Positions 59,844-64,000 of a DNA stretch of 64,000 nucleotides are shown here, piece by piece. Position 1 is the first letter of the stretch; each line of letters begins with the position of its first letter. Under the pieces are notes generated by a model. That model was not told where the DNA came from. It ran no database searches and saw nothing but the letters and a program-made list of their open reading frames with translations. The stretch spans positions 1 to 64,000 of the forward strand of contig CAJQUW010003463.1 of assembly GCA_907163375.1 (NCBI GenBank). Reading direction: 5' to 3'. The translations under genes were made by a program, and so were the position numbers. The stretch is from Prostheceraeus crozeri. Its lineage: Eukaryota; Platyhelminthes; Polycladida; Euryleptidae.

Positions 59844-61655
59844 AATGTGTATTTTATCAACTTGAACAGCAAGCTGGGTAATCTATGAATCCGTGAATTA
59901 CATTTGCATCCTTATAATGCCTGGGCAACTTCCATTCATTTAGCGATCCTTCAAGGCTGGTAGAACTAAGATCAATTAGCTTTCAAATTTATGTAGAAAG
60001 CAATACACAGTGCTTGTTTCTGTTTGTTCGATTTAAGAATAGATGCCATAAAATATTTACAACCAGGGCATTCAAACATGAGAACAAAGTGTCTTTTACA
60101 TGTCTCTACCTTGCAACGCACAATCAATAAATGAAAACATGTGTCTGTCCCAATTACCAGAATCGGTTGGTGTAATTCCTGAGAACGCTGATCTCGCACA
60201 TTCTTCCAGGGTTCGATGACGATGGTCTCTAACTCTGCTTCCATTTGGAGTAGTCATAATCTCAGTTCATCTTACTTGTAAGTCCCGCTTAATCGAAAAC
60301 TTGAATTTGGAAAATAGTTCTTCAATGGGATTAAACATCGGTGAATATGGGGAAGTCTTTTAACAGAGTGACCATTCTTCAAAACTGCCTCCTCTACCCG
60401 ACGATGTGCTGGAGCGTTGTCGAAGATGAAGCATGCAGTATCTTCAAGTGTCATCGTTGAACATTGTTCAATGAATTGGTTGAATTGGACATGTCACTTT
60501 GACGTCTTCTCGATTCCTATCAACCGGCTGTTGAGAAAGAAGCTTCAGCGAGTGACAATGTAAGTTCCATCCAAGTAGCGATCAATTGTAGCAACGGAGA
60601 CATGATTGCCAGTTAATTGCTGAAAGCGCTCCTGAATCTGCTTCAGTGTGAATGCAGGATTCTCGTCCACTATAGCAGTCAGCATTTGACGATCACTGAC
60701 CCCGACTTTCTTCCTTGAGCCTCCTCGCTTACTCATAGGAGAGCTATCTTTCCTTGCAATGCTTCGGACAGTCTTTATTTTGATGCCGAGTGCATCTCCT
60801 AGATGAACCAGACTTCCGCCATTTCGGTTGCAGTCCAAGATGCGATGTTTGTCTTCGTGTGACACTTTCTGATAGCTCCTGCTCATGCTGACAATGGAAA
60901 ATAAAATGAAATACATGTGCTCGCATTTGAAATCAAATATGTACAAATCAAAATTTGAAATTGTTGACCATAGAGATCCTCCTGTAGAGTGAGTCATGCA
61001 TCATTGTACATGTGGACGATGAATAATGAGAAAAATCACTGTGGAGTGTGTACTGCATTTCTGTTTTTAAATTAGACATCAATTCCACCCATAGAAGTAG
61101 ATAATAACAAGACTAGAATGGAAGTTTGATATCTTGCTTATGTACAATGATGGCACAAAGAAAAATCTATGGTTTGTACATCAATTTCGATCTATTACAT
61201 TACATCATAGTCAAACTGTCTATCAAGTTAGTTGTAGAAGTTGTTGAGAGCAAATTGCAGGTTTTTCTTGAGGAGAATTTTAAGTGAGATGGTAGTATCG
61301 CTTCATATGAAATAGCCTACTATTCCATGGTTTTCCAAAGTTTTGAAAGCTGATACTTCAAATTATTCAAATATTTTGAAAACTGATTAAAAGAAACCTG
61401 AACATAGAGTCTTTTTGAAGTAAAACAGATAATCCTAGTTTCTCAGCCTCTGATTTCAAGATGGAGTAATGTATGTTCTTTAAATCGGTTTTACAAGTTG
61501 CTTATGTATCTGATTGTATTCTTGATAGATTATAGGAGCGATATTTGAATGATCGCTAAATAAATGGAAGTTGCCCAGGCATTTTAAGGATGCAAATGTA
61601 ATTCACGGGTTCATAGATTACCCAGCTTGCTATTCAAGTTGATAAAATACACATT
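59844..61655 (-). mobile_element. Tc1/IS630-like DNA transposon, about 1.8 kb
   Basis: The terminal inverted repeats are about 109 bp: 59,844-59,952 and 61,548-61,655 are reverse complements with only a few differences (shared ATGTGTATTTTATCAACTTG, CAAGCTGGGTAATCTATGAA, GCCTGGGCAACTTCCATT). The decayed transposase lies between them on the minus strand. The outer edges are set by where similarity stops; a clean TA duplication was not seen, so each end may be off by a few bases. The N-terminal 500 bp (61,000-61,547) are non-coding. Confidence 0.85.
59972..60886 (-). pseudogene. Tc1/IS630-like transposase, frameshifted and internally deleted
   Basis: The likely start is the ATG at 60,886 (MSRSYQKVSHEDKHRILD), which begins the helix-turn-helix region (GGSLVHLGDALGIKIKTVR). 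A second HTH follows (MLTAIVDENPAFTLKQIQER, then VSVATIDRYLDG). A frameshift lies at about 60,545, and the segment with the first catalytic aspartate appears to be missing. The second catalytic region is clear: TACFIFDNAPAHRRVEEAV (60,440-60,390), then GHSVKRLP. One more frameshift near 60,352 displaces the SPMFNPIEELF motif with the third acidic residue into another frame. Trailing fragments reach about 60,100. The DDE_3-type layout and NAPAHR motif make the family secure; the copy is inactive. Confidence 0.85.
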
Positions 61656-62090
61656 GTATTTCACTCTCGATGGCTTTGGAGGTCATAGAAATGATTGAAA
61701 TGAGTTTGAAATGCATTATTGCCCGGCATTGGAGGGTATATAATGCACCATTATATGCCCGCCAATTTCACACAGAATTCTCATTGCACCAGATAGCCAT
61801 GAACCGTCGTCCGTCACTCCAGCTGCAGAATCCATTAATGAATGAATTGGCAAACTGATATTTATAATCACTTTTAGATAGAAATCTGAATTTCAAATCT
61901 ATTCACATTTGCAAACATTCATAGACTTTCAAACTTTTCATGAATTACCATCTCTATTGAGAGAGCAAACTTTCATAGACTTCAATAAAAGTCAATCAAA
62001 GATTTCTTGATCACTCCAATATCTGTTACTAACAGTGATCAATAATTGCAATATTCATAGACTTCTCAAGAGTTACATACAATAGCATTA
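61656..62090. other. Intergenic, no gene recognised
   Basis: TTCATAGACTT recurs at about 61,918, 61,972 and 62,053 in a loosely spaced series. A plus-strand frame at 61,670-61,858 lacks motifs. Confidence 0.4.
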
Positions 62091-64000
62091 CCGTATATAC
62101 TCTAATTGGCGCCCCGGCGCTTATTTCATTCCCCGTTTTTTAACCGGGCGCTTAAAAGAGGCCAGGCGGCTATTAGAGACCAGGCGCTTATCAAAATGGG
62201 CTATTTCCTTCCGTGTGTTTGCAACAAATTTGCTAACTCAAAAAGCGAAGAAGTTTACATACGTCTATTTTTAAAGGTAAGCTATAAGTACTCAGCAAGG
62301 AAGCATGAATACGTTGTACTACACATGTGTTGATACTATTGATCATAATCACTACCGAGTATATTCCATGCCCATTACGAACACTAACAATTGGTTCATT
62401 TAAGGAAAGCAAAAACGAAAGAGTATGCTAAAGATAAAAAAATTATTCAAACTCGAATAACAGGGGAAACGGGAACGTGAACGCAAAATGTAAGCAAGAA
62501 TCATGACTCACCAAGACTGTCTAATTACTTTCATCCGAGTCACAGTACTCTATGCCATCACTATCCTCGTAAATGACGGCACAATCAGACAAATCGCTCT
62601 CACAATCAGTTTCAACTTCCATCGCACTTTGGTTAGTGAGCCGTTGACGAAGCATATTAGCTGCTTCTGGATTTTGTCTCACGAATTCAATCAAATTGTC
62701 CTCGGAGCCATCAGTAGGCCTAGCATTGGTCACACCACACTGCTTCATTGAGGCAATTATTTGTTCCTTTGGAATGTTATTCAAGGCTCATTTTACCCAC
62801 TTGACGATGCATTCAAACGACGGGGGCCGTAAGTTACCACTTGGAGTGAAAGTATGGTCACCGTTTGCAATCCATTCCTCGTAAGATTTCGAGAAGTTGC
62901 ATTTGAAGCTTCTGTTCCACGAAACGTCAGGAGCTTGGATTTTTCCAGTGTAACTAGCTGGAATTACAACAGAATCGATTCTCATTGCTCGTAGCTGTGC
63001 CTTAGTTCTTTCGGACACATGACAGCGAAAGGCGTCCCAAATTTAAAGTCTTTTGGCAAAGGAAAAATTTCCAATGATTCGTTTGAGATAATCAGACGTC
63101 AATTCATCATCCATCCAACTCTTAGCGGAGTACGCGCACTCCACATCTTTGATTTCTTCTACTTCTTTAATTGGTCTCTTTCTCGGTATAACAATGAAGG
63201 GTTTGCATTTAGCTCCATCTGCACGAGCAGTTAAAACCACAGTAATTCTCAGTTTCTCATGACCAGTCGATTTAATCGGGACTTCTCGGCTTCCAATTTT
63301 TGTCTACTGTAGTGGTCGCAATCGGCTCCACCCACACTGGTGTCTCATCTATCACAAATATTACATTGTTTTCATAATTGCCGGAACGTCGTACTCCGCG
63401 GAGGTAAAATATGAACGCGACTATTTTCTCCATGCAGTCACGAGGAACCTTTTGCGAAATCGTCGTCCTTCTTCTCAGAACAAATCCATGTCGAGATAGA
63501 AACTTTTGAAGCCATCCATTGCTTGCCTTGAGCTCATTCTCTCCTTCAATAGCAAACAATGCTAAAGCTTTTCGCTTTATCATGCTTCTTGTAATATATA
63601 ATCGGTCATCCTTGGAGCGAACGATCCATTCTACAAGTTTGTCTTCTAACTCAGGGGAACGAATTTTCTTTCATGCTCCACTGAATCTCTTCCGGTTTCT
63701 ATTTCCCATTTCATATTGCGCTTCCAATCGAGGTTTCGCTGTTCTCCATTCACGTATGCGTTTCGGATCAACCTTGAACTCTTTTGCAGTCTGTTCTACA
63801 CTATGAGTCTTCATTGAATTGGACAGGAAACGATCGTTGTGAATTCTTCTGTTCCATGCGGTGTGAGCTCGACTTCGAAAATTAATCAAATGACAACGTG
63901 CAGTTCAATCCAAATAAGTAACACTTTGGTTCAATCTAATTATTTGAAAATTTGACAAAGGGTTTATTTTTAGAGCAGCAACGCACGTAGCGCAAGGCAA
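62091..64000 (-). mobile_element. pogo/Tigger-like DNA transposon, left end and body
   Basis: The left terminus is CCGTATATACTCTAATTGGC, preceded by TA (62,089-62,090), the expected target of pogo elements. Sub-terminal GGCGCTTAT-type words repeat at about 62,116, 62,145, 62,165 and 62,184. The transposase follows on the minus strand. The other end lies beyond the window, so the right terminus and the duplication cannot be checked. Confidence 0.8.
62521..63889 (-). pseudogene. pogo-like (BrkDBD/CENP-B/DDE_1) transposase, lightly broken
   Basis: Order from the N-terminus: a Brinker-type helix-turn-helix (SVEQTAKEFKVDPKRIREW, about 63,800-63,740); a CENP-B-type helix-turn-helix (SPELEDKLVEWIVRSKDDR then NGWLQKFLSRHGFVLRRRT, about 63,655-63,450); and DDE_1 catalytic core with three aspartates, VIDETPVW (63,347-63,349), IWDAFRCH (63,034-63,036) and IQAPDVSW (62,926-62,928). 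It ends in an acidic tail (YEDSDGIEYCDSDESN). Lesions are few: in-frame TGA at 63,671-63,673, TAA at 63,043-63,045, TGA at 62,788-62,790 and one frameshift in an A run near 63,300. The first ATG is at about 63,814. About 450 codons in all, normal for the family; it resembles POGK-type architecture. Young but dead as read, unless some lesions are sequencing errors. Confidence 0.9.

Noticed and set aside
59679-59872. Minus-strand frame with a repeated heptapeptide as a repeat protein
   Set aside because: The peptide repeat is a by-product of a 21-bp minisatellite, whose period is a multiple of three. No start context or flanking coding sequence supports it.

Overview
The window is AT-rich, gene-poor animal nuclear DNA. 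The evidence for a metazoan is the repeat content: five LINE (non-LTR retrotransposon) remnants, a Penelope-like element with a GIY-YIG endonuclease end, a pogo/Tigger transposase, a Tc1/IS630-like transposase, hAT-type elements with 8-bp target duplications and many foldback MITEs. Bacterial operons, ribosome binding sites, rRNA genes and CRISPR arrays were not seen. The short word TAGGCCTA recurs, which would fit a marine deuterostome, but I cannot name the lineage from this sequence.

Layout. (1) 1-23,878 is one head-to-tail satellite array: 20 complete copies and one truncated copy of a 1,129-bp unit. Copies from about 4,700 onward are nearly identical. The first copies are inflated (1,258, 1,162 and 1,166 bp), mostly by small insertions, which looks like uncorrected long-read error near a contig end. 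Inside the unit is a ladder of about seven diverged sub-repeats 57-82 bp apart, followed by about 550 bp of AT-rich sequence. (2) 23,879-36,200 is non-coding DNA with a small foldback element, two LINE 3' ends on the minus strand, a 1,651-bp TA-flanked CAGGGTGTTC element, a tRNA-like block and a foldback MITE. (3) 37,440-39,230 is a decayed Penelope-like element. (4) 39,521-42,290 holds two inverted copies of an 818-bp hAT-like MITE. Their 8-bp target duplications are exchanged between copies, the scar expected if recombination inverted the 1.1 kb between them. (5) 44,000-50,200 carries an exon-like dispersed repeat, two palindromic MITEs, two LINE ends and a 715-bp hAT derivative. (6) 50,200-59,400 contains a cysteine-rich CXC-like open frame, a 2.4-kb decayed LINE, a tandem duplication interrupted by other repeats, and MITEs. 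(7) 59,679-64,000 contains a 21-bp minisatellite, an internally deleted Tc1/IS630-like transposon with about 109-bp terminal inverted repeats, and a relatively young pogo-like element that runs off the window end.

No intact host protein-coding gene could be identified. Two short stretches might be host exons: the CXC-like frame at 53,236-53,439, and a thrice-repeated exon-like block at 35.2, 44.1 and 57.6 kb that keeps a coding frame and a splice donor. The best leads are the inversion scar, the higher-order structure of the satellite, the exon-like trio and the CXC-like frame. All calls come from reading the sequence by eye; no database or alignment was run.
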